A stretch of 64,000 bases of DNA from Nocardia sp. SYP-A9097 (GTDB lineage Bacteria > Actinomycetota > Actinomycetes > Mycobacteriales > Mycobacteriaceae), in the NCBI RefSeq assembly GCF_009649815.1, contig NZ_WJIC01000014.1:62001-126000 (forward strand), written 5' to 3'. A program made the translations under genes and the position numbers. Shown here piece by piece: positions 26,949 to 36,327 of this stretch. The notes under the pieces were generated by a model. It saw only the letters and a list, made by a program, of their open reading frames with translations. It was not told the DNA's origin and did not search any database. Positions within the stretch are counted from its first letter, which is position 1. Each line of letters starts with the position of its first letter.

Positions 26949-28082
26949 TCAATTCGATTCGACCGGAAGCCGGTCACGGGCGGGCTCGACCAGGTGGTGC
27001 GGGGCGTCCGGTCCGGCGGCGACCAGACTGGTGTGGGTGGGCGGATCGCTGGGCACATGCTCGGGGCGGCGCAGTTCGAACTCCTTGCGCAGCACCGGAA
27101 CAACCTCGCGGCCGAGGATCTCGATCTGCTCCAGCACCATGTCGATGGGCAGTCCGGCGTGATCCATCAGGAACAGCTGGCGCTGGTAATCGCCCGCGTA
27201 ATCGGCGAAACCGAGGGTGCGCTCGATGACCTGTTCGGGGGTGCCGACGGTCAACGGGGTCATCTCGGAGAAATCCTCCAGGGACGGCCCGTGCCCGTAG
27301 ACGGGCGCGTTGTCGAAGTACGGCCGGAACCGCCTCTTCGCCTCGGCCTCGGTCTCGGCCATGAACACCTGCCCGCCGAGTCCGACAATCGCTTGATCGG
27401 CACTGCCGTGCCCGTAGTGCTCGAAGCGCTGCCGGTACAGGCGCACGATCTGCTCGGTGTGCTCCTTGTTCCAGAAGATGTTGTTGTGGAAGAACCCGTC
27501 GCCGTAGTACGCGGCCTGTTCGGCGATCTCGGGCGAGCGAATGGACCCGTGCCAGACGAAGGGCGCGGTGTGATCCAGCGGTGCGGGCGTGGAGGTGAAG
27601 CCCTGCAGCGGTCCGCGGAAGTTGCCCTCCCAGTCGATGCGCTGCTCGCGCCACAGCCGCCGCAGCAGGTGGTAGTTCTCCACCGCGAGCGGGACGCCGT
27701 CGCGAATGTCCTTGCCGAACCAGGGGTATACCGGCCCGGTATTGCCGCGCCCGAGCATGAGATCGACGCGCCCATCGGCCAGATGCTGCAGCATGGCGAA
27801 GTCTTCGGCGATCTTGACCGGATCATTGGTGGTGATCAGGGTGGTCGCGGTGGACAGGATCAACCGTTCGGTGCGGGCCGCGAGGTAGCCGAGCATGGTG
27901 GTCGGCGAGGACGGCACGAAGGGCGGATTGTGGTGCTCGCCGGTGGCGAAGACGTCGAGGCCGACCTCTTCCGCCTTCTCGCCGATGGCGACCATCGCCT
28001 TGATCCGCTCCGCCTCGGTCGGCGTGCGACCGTTGGTGGGGTCGGTGGTGACGTCCCCGACGGTGAAGATTCCGAACTGCAC
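26949..28082 (-). CDS. Luciferase-like flavin monooxygenase (CE1758 type)
   Basis: Flavin-dependent monooxygenase of 377 residues from a GTG with a GAGGAGG ribosome site; longer frames are non-homologous. The TIM-barrel luciferase fold is evident: MQFGIFTVGDV, FATGEHHNPPFVPSSPTTML, ATTLITTNDPVKIAEDFAML and RVDLMLGRGNTGPVYPWFG. It is the CE1758-family partner of the FMN reductase that follows, forming a two-component system. The substrate is unknown; relatives act on long-chain aldehydes or sulfonates. It is divergent from the FluC pair. Confidence 0.88.
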   Translation of the reverse strand: MQFGIFTVGDVTTDPTNGRTPTEAERIKAMVAIGEKAEEVGLDVFATGEHHNPPFVPSSPTTMLGYLAARTERLILSTATTLITTNDPVKIAEDFAMLQHLADGRVDLMLGRGNTGPVYPWFGKDIRDGVPLAVENYHLLRRLWREQRIDWEGNFRGPLQGFTSTPAPLDHTAPFVWHGSIRSPEIAEQAAYYGDGFFHNNIFWNKEHTEQIVRLYRQRFEHYGHGSADQAIVGLGGQVFMAETEAEAKRRFRPYFDNAPVYGHGPSLEDFSEMTPLTVGTPEQVIERTLGFADYAGDYQRQLFLMDHAGLPIDMVLEQIEILGREVVPVLRKEFELRRPEHVPSDPPTHTSLVAAGPDAPHHLVEPARDRLPVESN

Positions 28083-28188
28083 GAGTCCTCCTCGGATCGA
28101 AAGCCAAGATTGTGGATATGGCAACCAAATGAACCAGGGGTCCCCGCGGGTTATTCCACTAGGCTGGTCGATCGATGCGGAGACCCAT

Positions 28189-28713
28189 ATGAGCAGTGAA
28201 GTGGAGGGCGGCCGGACCGTTCCCGAATCGATCGAACCCCGCGGCGGGACGATCGATTCCGATATCGACGTGCACTCCCCCGCCCAGCGCCGCGAACTGC
28301 ACGACCACCCCGTCACCGTGCTCACGGTAATCGCCGCGGGTGGCGCGCTCGGTGCGCTCGGCCGCTACGGCCTGACCCAGCTGTGGCCGACACCCGGCGG
28401 CGGATTCCCGTGGGCCACCTTCGGCACCAATGTGCTCGGCTGCTTCCTGATCGGCGTTCTCATGGTGGTGATCACCGATATCCGGACGATGCATCCGCTG
28501 ACCCGGCCGTTCCTGGGCGTGGGCATTCTCGGCGGGTTCACCACCTTCTCGACCTACGCCAATGAGACCCGCGGACTGCTGCAACCCGGCACGGTCCCGC
28601 TCGCCTTCGCCTACATGGCGGCAACGCTGCTGTGTGCGTTGCTCGCGACACTCGCGGCGGTCGCGCTCACCCGCGGCCTGCATTCGACGCTGCGCCGGGA
28701 GGCCGCGCGGTGA
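28189..28713 (+). CDS. crcB: FluC/CrcB fluoride channel subunit 1
   Basis: Small membrane protein of 174 residues from the ATG at 28189. A soluble N-terminal extension of about 50 residues precedes four helices. GGALGALGRYGL, WATFGTNVLGCFLIG and GGFTTFSTYANE (Phe-box and polar track) are the FluC signatures. FluC channels export fluoride passively. The next gene encodes the second subunit with a 4-base overlap, typical of heterodimeric pairs of opposite topology. No fluoride riboswitch is recognisable in the 106 bases upstream. Confidence 0.92.
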   Translation: MSSEVEGGRTVPESIEPRGGTIDSDIDVHSPAQRRELHDHPVTVLTVIAAGGALGALGRYGLTQLWPTPGGGFPWATFGTNVLGCFLIGVLMVVITDIRTMHPLTRPFLGVGILGGFTTFSTYANETRGLLQPGTVPLAFAYMAATLLCALLATLAAVALTRGLHSTLRREAAR

Positions 28714-29069
28714 CCGCCCTCTTGGTCACGCTGGGCGCGATGATCGGCGCACCACTGCGCTATCTCACCGACCGTACGGTGCAGACCAAGCACGACAGCA
28801 TCTTCCCGTGGGGCACCTTCACCGTGAACCTCATCGGCTGCCTGGTGCTGGGCGGTCTCGCCGGCGCGGCGGTCTCGTCGCCCGTTTACGCCCTCGCCGG
28901 CACCGGTTTCTGCGGTGCGCTGACCACCTACAGCACCTTCAGTTTCGAGACCGTCCGGCTGGCGGAGCAGCGCGCCTACCTGTACGCCGCCATGAATATC
29001 GTGGTGAGCGTGATCGCGGGACTGGGCGCAACCCTGTTGAGCTACACCGCTTTTCAGGCGATGTCCTGA
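28710..29069 (+). CDS. crcB: FluC/CrcB fluoride channel subunit 2
   Basis: Membrane protein of 119 residues starting at a GTG that overlaps the stop of the first subunit gene (GTGA), which implies translational coupling. The motifs GAMIGAPLRYLTDR, WGTFTVNLIGC and GALTTYSTFSFE define FluC. It lacks the N-terminal extension of its partner. The pair should form one dual-topology channel. Confidence 0.92.
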   Translation: MTALLVTLGAMIGAPLRYLTDRTVQTKHDSIFPWGTFTVNLIGCLVLGGLAGAAVSSPVYALAGTGFCGALTTYSTFSFETVRLAEQRAYLYAAMNIVVSVIAGLGATLLSYTAFQAMS

Positions 29070-29264
29070 TCACTTGGACAACACTTACTGTCTGAGTCAA
29101 TTCTATTGTGCGCCAATCGCTTTCGGCGCGACACCTTAGGCGAAAGCCGAACCCCTTGCAATGGTGTGATGAATTGTTTTATGCCACAACGCGAACCAGT
29201 AGCGATAAAATCCCCGCCATGTAACCTACCGGTCAGTAGTATTACATGGCAGAGGGAAGAGATC
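29070..29264. promoter_or_regulatory. AT-rich leader ahead of the PKS locus
   Basis: This 195-base spacer is clearly richer in A and T than its surroundings (for example ATGAATTGTTTTATG near 29166-29180 and AGTAGTATTACATGG near 29235-29250). It precedes the first gene of the biosynthetic locus and most likely holds its promoter; TTGGAC near 29075 could be a -35 element and TAGTATTA near 29237 a later -10-like element, but I cannot pair them confidently. An upstream frame continuing into the acetyltransferase lacks coding character here. Confidence 0.4.
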
Positions 29265-29894
29265 TTGGATCAGTCGGGTACACCGGTCATCCGCCGGGCT
29301 ACCGAGCACGACATAGAGGACATGACGCGAATCATCTCCAGGGCATTCGCGACCGACGATCCGATCGAGGAGTACGTCTTCCCGGACGAGGCGGATCGGC
29401 ACCGCAGATCACCGCGCATGCTGCGCATAATGATCCGGTACCGCTTCCTGCCCGCCGGTGGCGCGGCGGTCTCCACGGTCGACGGCAAAGTGGTGGGCGC
29501 ACTGCTCTGGTATCCGGCGGGATACCGCAAATCACTGTGGCGCGAGGCGATTTCGGGGCCGCTGCTGCTGTGGGCCATGGGCGCGGGGACCGCCCGGGGC
29601 ATACACGTGGACGAGGCCATCGCCGAGGTGCGGCCGGTTCGGGGACACCACTTCATGGTGTATCTCGGCGCGGACCCCACGGTGCAGCGCTCGGGTGTGG
29701 GCCGCTCACTGGTCAACTGGCTCGACGCATTGGCCGATGAGCGCAATGAGACCGTCGGCGGCATCTGCAAGGACGGCAATATGCCGTACTACGCCACCTT
29801 CGGTTATGAACTGGTTCAACGGGTCCGGATCGGGAGTACCGGACCTGAAATGAACTTCGTTCTGCGGCAACCGATTACGGTGCCGTCGGAGTAA
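29265..29894 (+). CDS. GNAT-family N-acetyltransferase
   Basis: Predicted acetyl-CoA-dependent acyltransferase of about 209 residues, started at a TTG with a strong AGAGGGAAGAG ribosome site; the longer frame into the AT-rich leader is not protein-like. The core shows IRRATEHDIEDMTRIISRAF, VVGALLWYPAG, and HHFMVYLGADPTVQRSGVGR with the acetyl-CoA loop Q-R-S-G-V-G-R, ending in YYATFGYELV. It lies 64 bases upstream of the PKS and may be first in its operon. A role in N-acetylating an amine product of the PKS-oxoamine synthase pair is inference. Confidence 0.82.
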   Translation: MDQSGTPVIRRATEHDIEDMTRIISRAFATDDPIEEYVFPDEADRHRRSPRMLRIMIRYRFLPAGGAAVSTVDGKVVGALLWYPAGYRKSLWREAISGPLLLWAMGAGTARGIHVDEAIAEVRPVRGHHFMVYLGADPTVQRSGVGRSLVNWLDALADERNETVGGICKDGNMPYYATFGYELVQRVRIGSTGPEMNFVLRQPITVPSE

Positions 29895-29958
29895 TTCCGG
29901 CGACAGCCTTCTCGGGGGGGATCACAAACGTCGATCTGAGATCTGCCGAGGAGTCGTA

Positions 29959-32900
29959 GTGTCTGACATTGCCATTGTCGGAATCGGGTGCCGATACGCG
30001 GGTGGTATCGATTCACCGGAATCCTTCTGGGACTTCATTATCAACAAGCGCGACGGCGTCGTGGACATTCCGGCGCAGCGCTGGGATTATCGCCGCTACT
30101 ACGATCCGGACCGGCGCACACCGGGCCGCATGTACACCAAGCGCGCCGCCTTCATGACCGGCGATCCATGGGCCTTCGACCCGGATTTCTTCGGCATCTC
30201 ACCGCGCGAGGCCGCCGCCATGGACCCGCAGCAGCGCCTGGTACTCGAGGTGGCCTGGGAGGCACTCGACGACGCCGGTATCGCGGGGCATATCTCCGGA
30301 GCGCCGATCGGCGTCTATGTCGGCGCGTTCACCCTCGATCAGCTCGCGGTCTCGGGCACCAGCACCGCACTGCCGTACGTCGATATGCACACCGCGGCGG
30401 GCGCGTCCTACACCATGCTGTCGAACCGAATCGCGTTCGCGCTCAATATGGTCGGGCCCGCGCTCACCGTGGACACCGCGTGTTCGTCCTCGCTGGTCGC
30501 GCTGCATCTGGCCTGTCAGGGACTGGCGAACGGCGACTGCGACGTCGCCATCGCGGGCGGTGTCACCATGCTCATGCAGCCGGAGGCGTTCGTCTCCATG
30601 TGCAAGGGCGGGTTCCTCGCCGCCGACGGGCGCAGCAAGCCTTTCGATGCCGCCGCCGACGGGTACGGCCGCGGTGAGGGCTCCGGCATGGTGGTGCTCA
30701 AGAAGCTCGAAGACGCTGAGCGCGACGGGGATCGGGTGTACGCGGTCATCAAGGCCACCGGCTCCAATCAGGACGGGCGCACCTCCGCTATCACCGTGCC
30801 GAACGCCGATCTCCAAGAGGCGCTTGCCAAGTCGGTCTCGCGGCGGGCGGGGATCGCACCGCACGAAATCACCTATGTGGAGGCGCACGGCACCGGCACC
30901 CCGGTCGGCGATCCGCTCGAATTGCGGGCCATCGGAAGGGCTTACGGGCAGGTCGAGGGTCGCACCGCACCGGTCGGCGTGGGCTCGGTGAAGGGACAGC
31001 TCGGACATACCGAGGCAGCCTCTGGTATTGCCAGCATTATCAAGTCGGCGCTTGCCATCTCCAAGCGGACCATTGCCCCGCAAGGCTGGCTGGAGAACCC
31101 CAATCCCGAGATTCCCTTCGATGAGCTCGGCATCAAGCTGCAGCTCGAGGCGGAGCCGGTTGGCCCCGAGGTCGATCGAATGACCATCGCGGTCAATGGT
31201 TTCGGCTACGGCGGCACCAATGCCCATGCGATTCTTCAGGAATACCTGCCCGCGTCCGGAATCGACCGGGAGCCACGGCATTACGGCGTGCTCCCACTCT
31301 CCGCACGCACCGATCAGGCCGCCCGCGAGCTGGCGCGCGGCTATGCCGAACTCATCGCCGACGGCGCGAATCCGGGTCTGCTGACCGAGGCGGCATGGAC
31401 CCGCCGTCAGCATCACCAGTTCCGCACCGGCCTGACCTTCGGCGACGACACCGAATTGGTGCACGCCCTGGTGGAGTACGCCACCGGCGGCGGGCGCGCC
31501 GCCACCAAGGTGGTGCCACGCAAGGTCGCCGAACCGGTGTTCGTCTTCACCGGTATGGGTCCGCAGTGGTGGGCCATGGGCCGCGAATTGCTGACCGCCG
31601 GTGGCACTTTCGCCGCCGAGGCGGAGCGCATCGACGCCGAGTTCCGCACCATCTCCGGCTGGTCGATTATCGAGGAACTGCTGCGCCCGGAGCAGGAATC
31701 CCGGGTCACCACTACGGCGGTGGCGCAGCCCGCGAACTTCCTGGTGCAGGTGGCGCTGTTCGCCATGCTCGGCGAGCTGGGTATCCGCCCCGCAGCCGTC
31801 GTCGGACACAGTGTGGGCGAGGTATCCGCGGCCTATGTCACCGGTATGCTCTCGCTGCACGATGCCCTGCTGGTCAGTTACCACCGGGCCCGATTGCAGG
31901 CCACCACGGCCGGCTCGGGCGGCATGCTGGCCATCGGCCTGCCGCTCTCGGCCGCAATGGAATTGATCGATGGTGACGCGCTGGTCGATATCGCGGCCGT
32001 CAACAGCCCGAGCGCGGTCACCCTCGCCGGGTCCGAGGCACGGCTGGACGAGATTGCCGAAAGCCTCACCGCGCAGGGTGTTTTCGCTCGTCGACTACAG
32101 GTCGAGGTGCCGTACCACAGCTATCTGATGGAGCCGATCCTCGGCGAATTGCGTACAGCGCTGGCCGATCTCACGCTCAACGAACCGCAGCTCCCACTGC
32201 TCTCCACCGTCACCGGCCGCGAAGTCACCGCCGGTGACTGGGACGCCGAATACTGGTGCGCCAATGTGCGGCAGCCGGTGCGGTTCGCCGATGCCATTAC
32301 CGAATTCGTCGGCGCGGGCCATCGGGTCTTCCTGGAGGTCGGACCGCATCCGGTGCTGGGTGCGAATATTCGCGAAATCCTCATCGGCGCGGGCGAAACC
32401 GGCACCTCGGTGGCGACACTGAACCGCAAACAGGCCGATGCCGAGAGCATCCGGCAGACCATTGCCGGGCTGTACGGCGCGGGCGTGCTGGATATCGAGG
32501 CCCTCTTCGGCGATATCGTCACCCCGCACATCGAGCTACCGCGCTACCCGTGGCAGCGCACCCACCTGCGGCATGAGCTGCCGGTATTCAAACAGCTGCA
32601 GCATGGAACGCCCGGCGTGTACGCCATGCTCGGGGACGCCGATATGGACGACTCCTCGACCTCGTGGCGGATTCAACTCAGTGTCGGGGCCATGCCGTGG
32701 CTCGACGATCACGTGGTCGGCGGGGCCCGAATCCTGCCCGGTGCGGCCTATTTGGATGCCGCGCTGAGTGCGGCCGCCCTGCGCACCGAGAACACCCGGG
32801 TCGCGGTCGAGGAGGTGCGTTTCATCGCACCGCTGATTATCGACGACGGCACGGCACCGACTCTGGAACTGCATGTGGAGGAGTCGACCCGGCGCTTCAC

Positions 32901-35900
32901 GATTCGCTCGCGGGCCACCGCCGACGCCCTGTGGACGGTGCACTCCACCGGCCGCCTGGTGGAGGGTGTATTCGAATCCGCCAAGGTCGATCTGCCCGCC
33001 ATCGACGAGATGCATGCCATCGATCCGGCCGCCTTCTACGCCGGATTGGCCGCGCGCGGACTGCAATACGGTCCGGCCTTCCAGCGTGCCACCTCGGTGC
33101 GGATCTCCGGCTCGACCGTGCTCGCCACCCTGGATGGCCGGGTGCCCGACGCCCTGAACGGGGCTGGGGCGAATGTTCCCGGACACCTGGCGCATCCGTG
33201 CGTGGTCGATGCCGCGCTACAGAGCGTGGCCGCACTGCTCGCGGGCACCGGCGGCCCCGAAGACGGGGCGATGGTCCCCATCGGCGTCTCCGAAGTGCGT
33301 GCGTTCGAGGCGATTCCGGAGCAGGTGACGGTGATCGCGCGGCTGGACACCAGCGCCGACCCGATCGCCGATATCGATCTGCTCGATGCCGAGGGCCGGG
33401 TGGTATTGCAGCTCATCGGTATGCGATTCGGGTCCATCGCACCGGGTCGCGGTGCGCTGCAACGGATGACGGACTTCTTCTACGAGGACCGCTGGGATAT
33501 GCGCGATCCCGTGGATCGAAATGCGCTGCTGGGCAATGAGAATGCGATCGCGCTGATTCTCGAGCTGGGCGAGCGGGCCGGTGCTCGCGCGGCGGAGATA
33601 GCCGCCGCCGTGGGTCGCGCCGAGGTGATCACGCTCGGTGATCCGAGTCGCGAGGACTTGGAAACCCTTGTCCGCGAACGCCTCCAGCAGGCAGCCGACG
33701 ACCACGTGGAACGAATCCACGTGATCCTGGTGGCCGGGTCCGAATACGAGGACCTGGACAATCTGTGGACGCTGCGCCGCATCGCCCTCACCATCGACGA
33801 ATTCTTCGACACCTGGCTGGAACAGCGCGATGTCGAGATCCCCATGACCGGTGACGGTTCACTGCACGTCAGTGTGGTCACCGAACGCGCCTTCGCACAT
33901 CCGCAGGAGCAGGCCGCGCCCGATCCGGCGCATGCCGCGCTCGCCGGAGCCCGCCGCGTGCTGCTGAACGAGCAGCCACGATTGCGCTGGCGACTGGTCG
34001 ATATCGAATCCGACGTCACCGCAACTGATCTCGCCGCCGAACTCGCCATTCCGGGCGCGTTCAGTTACGACAACTCCGATGAGATCTTCCTGCGTAACGG
34101 CCTGCGCTGGGTACCCGTGGTCGATGCCTCGCTGCCCGAGCGCATCGAGGCCCTCGATCAGGCGGTGCCGCTGACCGATCCGGAGGCGAACTTCACCCTG
34201 GAGCTGCCCAAATCACGGCTGCTGTCTCGGCTCGGCTGGCGGCGCTGTGACCGCCGCGAACCCGGACCGGGCGAGGTGGAGGTTCGCATGCGGGCCGTCG
34301 GCCTCGGCTACAAGGACCCGCTCAAAGTGCTCGGCGTACTCAACGAAGAGGAGCTGGCGGGCACCTTCTTCGGTGACGTCCCCGGTATGGAGGGCGATGC
34401 CACCGTCGTCCGAATCGGTTCGGATATCACCGATCTCGCGGTCGGCGATAAGGTCATGCTGTCGTCCAAGGGCATGATCAGCCGCTTCCACACCACCGAC
34501 CGCACCCTGGTCAGCGCGGTCTCCCCCGATGCCGAACCCGGCGACTGCACCAGCGAGGTCGCCTTCGCCACCGCGGACCATTCACTACTGGAGCTGGCCC
34601 GCCTGCGGGCCGAGGATGTGGTGCTGGTGCACGGTGCGGCGGGCGGTGTCGGCACGGCCGCCGTCCAGATCGCGAAGCTGCACGGGGCCACCGTGATCGG
34701 CACCGCGAGCACCGCGGACCGGCGGGCATACGCCCTCGGGCAGGGCGCGGATCATGTACTCGATTCGCGCTCCCTGAATTTCGCCGATGACGTACTCGGG
34801 CTCACCGGCGGTCGCGGCGCGGATGTGGTGATCAGCACCGCACCCGGGGAGATGCTGCGGCGAAACTTCAAGGCGGTGGCCGAGTTCGGGCGCATTGTGG
34901 AGATCGGCAAGGCCGATATCTACGGCGGCGGTGTGCTGGACCTGCGCTACTTCGACAAGAACGTCTCGTACCACTCCTTCGATCTGGATCGCATGCTGGC
35001 ACTGCGGCGCACCCAGACCATCGAGCTCATGGAGCGGGTGGAGGCGGCGCTGGCATCGGGCAGATACCAGCGGCTGCCGTTCGAGCTGTACGAAACAGAT
35101 GATGTGGCGCGGGCTTTCGAGGATGTGGCGCGCTCGACCCAAATCGGCCGAATCGCGGTGAGTTTGGAGGCGGCGGCGCCGCTGGTGCGGCCGCAGATTC
35201 CGCGGGTGCGCATCGATCCCGCGGCACGATACCTGATCACCGGCGGGTTCGGTGCGTTCGGTCTGGCGATCGGACGCTGGCTGGTGCGTTCGGGCGCAAG
35301 GCATCTCACGCTGCTCGGACGCGGTGGCGCTACCACCGAGGCCAGCCGGAATCAGCTGTCGGCGTGGGAGCACGAGGGTATCGAGGTCATCACCGAACGC
35401 GTGGACGTCACCGATGCCGAGGCCATGGCAGCGGTTATCGCCCGAGCGAACTCGGCGGAGCATCCGCTGCGCGGTGTCATCCACACTGCGGGAGTCGTTG
35501 ACGACAAACGCATTTCGCTCATGGACCGGGACAGTCTCGCCTCGGTGTACCGGCCCAAGATCGAGGGCGCACGAGCGCTGCGCCACGGACTGGAGCTGGC
35601 CGGGGCCGAACTCGATCTGTTCGTACTGTTCTCCTCCGGCAGTTCCATCTTCGCCGGTATCGGCCAATACTCGTACACCGCAGCGAATCTCGCGCTGCAG
35701 TCGATAGCCGACGTGGTCGTCCGCGCGGGTGGTACCGCGCTCGCGGTCGGCTGGGGGCATATGTCCGGCGGCGGTATGGCCGACGACGAGAATGTGGCCC
35801 GCTACCTGCGCACCACCGGATTCGACTCCATCGATATGGATGAGGGCACCGAATTCCTGGAGAAGGCACTGGAACTCGGGATTCACCATCAGGTCGCCAT

Positions 35901-36327
35901 CATTCCGGTGGACTGGGGCAAGGTGGCCGCCACCGTCCCGTTCTTCAGTATGGTCGGGCGGGTCGAGGAGCAGATCGCCGCGGCGGCCGAAGACGATTCC
36001 GCCGCATCGCATCTGGTGGCGGCGCTGCGCGCGCTCGACGCCCAGAAGCGCGGCGATGTGGTCGCGCATATGCTCGCCGAACAGCTCGCGGTGGTCATGG
36101 GTGTCGATCCGGACTCCATCGATCTCACGGTGCCGGTGCCGGATCTGGGCCTGGATTCGCTCATGGCGGTGGAATTCGGTGCGCTGGTGGGCAAATCGCT
36201 CGGCATCGATCTGACCGCGCTCAAGATGGGCCGCACCTTCACCCTCGAACAGGCGGGCGCACGCGCCGCCGAATTCCTCATCGGCGCACCGCAGGCGGCG
36301 CAGACTTCCCCGGAGGTGACGGCATGA
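29959..36327 (+). CDS. Fully reducing type I polyketide synthase, KS-AT-DH-ER-KR-ACP
   Basis: Single-module megasynthase of 2122 residues from a GTG with a GAGGAG ribosome site. Ketosynthase: residues 1-430, Cys175 in DTACSSS, His310 (EAHGTGT), His350 (GHTEAAS). Acyltransferase: about 515-830, Ser618 in GHSVGE, with VPYHS at the specificity position. Dehydratase: about 880-1150, His918 in HVVGGARILP and Asp1084. A structural region follows, then enoylreductase (about 1415-1735, GAAGGVGTAAVQIAK), ketoreductase (TGGFGAFG near 1761, Tyr1906 in YTAAN) and an acyl carrier domain with Ser2067 in LGLDSLMAVE. All reducing domains look active, so it can make a saturated chain, probably iteratively. 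There is no thioesterase; release is probably by the overlapping downstream enzyme. Confidence 0.95.
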   Translation: MSDIAIVGIGCRYAGGIDSPESFWDFIINKRDGVVDIPAQRWDYRRYYDPDRRTPGRMYTKRAAFMTGDPWAFDPDFFGISPREAAAMDPQQRLVLEVAWEALDDAGIAGHISGAPIGVYVGAFTLDQLAVSGTSTALPYVDMHTAAGASYTMLSNRIAFALNMVGPALTVDTACSSSLVALHLACQGLANGDCDVAIAGGVTMLMQPEAFVSMCKGGFLAADGRSKPFDAAADGYGRGEGSGMVVLKKLEDAERDGDRVYAVIKATGSNQDGRTSAITVPNADLQEALAKSVSRRAGIAPHEITYVEAHGTGTPVGDPLELRAIGRAYGQVEGRTAPVGVGSVKGQLGHTEAASGIASIIKSALAISKRTIAPQGWLENPNPEIPFDELGIKLQLEAEPVGPEVDRMTIAVNGFGYGGTNAHAILQEYLPASGIDREPRHYGVLPLSARTDQAARELARGYAELIADGANPGLLTEAAWTRRQHHQFRTGLTFGDDTELVHALVEYATGGGRAATKVVPRKVAEPVFVFTGMGPQWWAMGRELLTAGGTFAAEAERIDAEFRTISGWSIIEELLRPEQESRVTTTAVAQPANFLVQVALFAMLGELGIRPAAVVGHSVGEVSAAYVTGMLSLHDALLVSYHRARLQATTAGSGGMLAIGLPLSAAMELIDGDALVDIAAVNSPSAVTLAGSEARLDEIAESLTAQGVFARRLQVEVPYHSYLMEPILGELRTALADLTLNEPQLPLLSTVTGREVTAGDWDAEYWCANVRQPVRFADAITEFVGAGHRVFLEVGPHPVLGANIREILIGAGETGTSVATLNRKQADAESIRQTIAGLYGAGVLDIEALFGDIVTPHIELPRYPWQRTHLRHELPVFKQLQHGTPGVYAMLGDADMDDSSTSWRIQLSVGAMPWLDDHVVGGARILPGAAYLDAALSAAALRTENTRVAVEEVRFIAPLIIDDGTAPTLELHVEESTRRFTIRSRATADALWTVHSTGRLVEGVFESAKVDLPAIDEMHAIDPAAFYAGLAARGLQYGPAFQRATSVRISGSTVLATLDGRVPDALNGAGANVPGHLAHPCVVDAALQSVAALLAGTGGPEDGAMVPIGVSEVRAFEAIPEQVTVIARLDTSADPIADIDLLDAEGRVVLQLIGMRFGSIAPGRGALQRMTDFFYEDRWDMRDPVDRNALLGNENAIALILELGERAGARAAEIAAAVGRAEVITLGDPSREDLETLVRERLQQAADDHVERIHVILVAGSEYEDLDNLWTLRRIALTIDEFFDTWLEQRDVEIPMTGDGSLHVSVVTERAFAHPQEQAAPDPAHAALAGARRVLLNEQPRLRWRLVDIESDVTATDLAAELAIPGAFSYDNSDEIFLRNGLRWVPVVDASLPERIEALDQAVPLTDPEANFTLELPKSRLLSRLGWRRCDRREPGPGEVEVRMRAVGLGYKDPLKVLGVLNEEELAGTFFGDVPGMEGDATVVRIGSDITDLAVGDKVMLSSKGMISRFHTTDRTLVSAVSPDAEPGDCTSEVAFATADHSLLELARLRAEDVVLVHGAAGGVGTAAVQIAKLHGATVIGTASTADRRAYALGQGADHVLDSRSLNFADDVLGLTGGRGADVVISTAPGEMLRRNFKAVAEFGRIVEIGKADIYGGGVLDLRYFDKNVSYHSFDLDRMLALRRTQTIELMERVEAALASGRYQRLPFELYETDDVARAFEDVARSTQIGRIAVSLEAAAPLVRPQIPRVRIDPAARYLITGGFGAFGLAIGRWLVRSGARHLTLLGRGGATTEASRNQLSAWEHEGIEVITERVDVTDAEAMAAVIARANSAEHPLRGVIHTAGVVDDKRISLMDRDSLASVYRPKIEGARALRHGLELAGAELDLFVLFSSGSSIFAGIGQYSYTAANLALQSIADVVVRAGGTALAVGWGHMSGGGMADDENVARYLRTTGFDSIDMDEGTEFLEKALELGIHHQVAIIPVDWGKVAATVPFFSMVGRVEEQIAAAAEDDSAASHLVAALRALDAQKRGDVVAHMLAEQLAVVMGVDPDSIDLTVPVPDLGLDSLMAVEFGALVGKSLGIDLTALKMGRTFTLEQAGARAAEFLIGAPQAAQTSPEVTA

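Noticed and set aside
28083..28188. Fluoride riboswitch before the FluC genes
   Set aside because: I could not find the conserved riboswitch core in this 106-base stretch.
30199..31884. 561-codon minus-strand open frame opposite the PKS ketosynthase region
   Set aside because: It is antisense to conserved ketosynthase and acyltransferase motifs and its translation has low-complexity Arg/Gly/His-rich composition; typical mirror frame in high-GC DNA.
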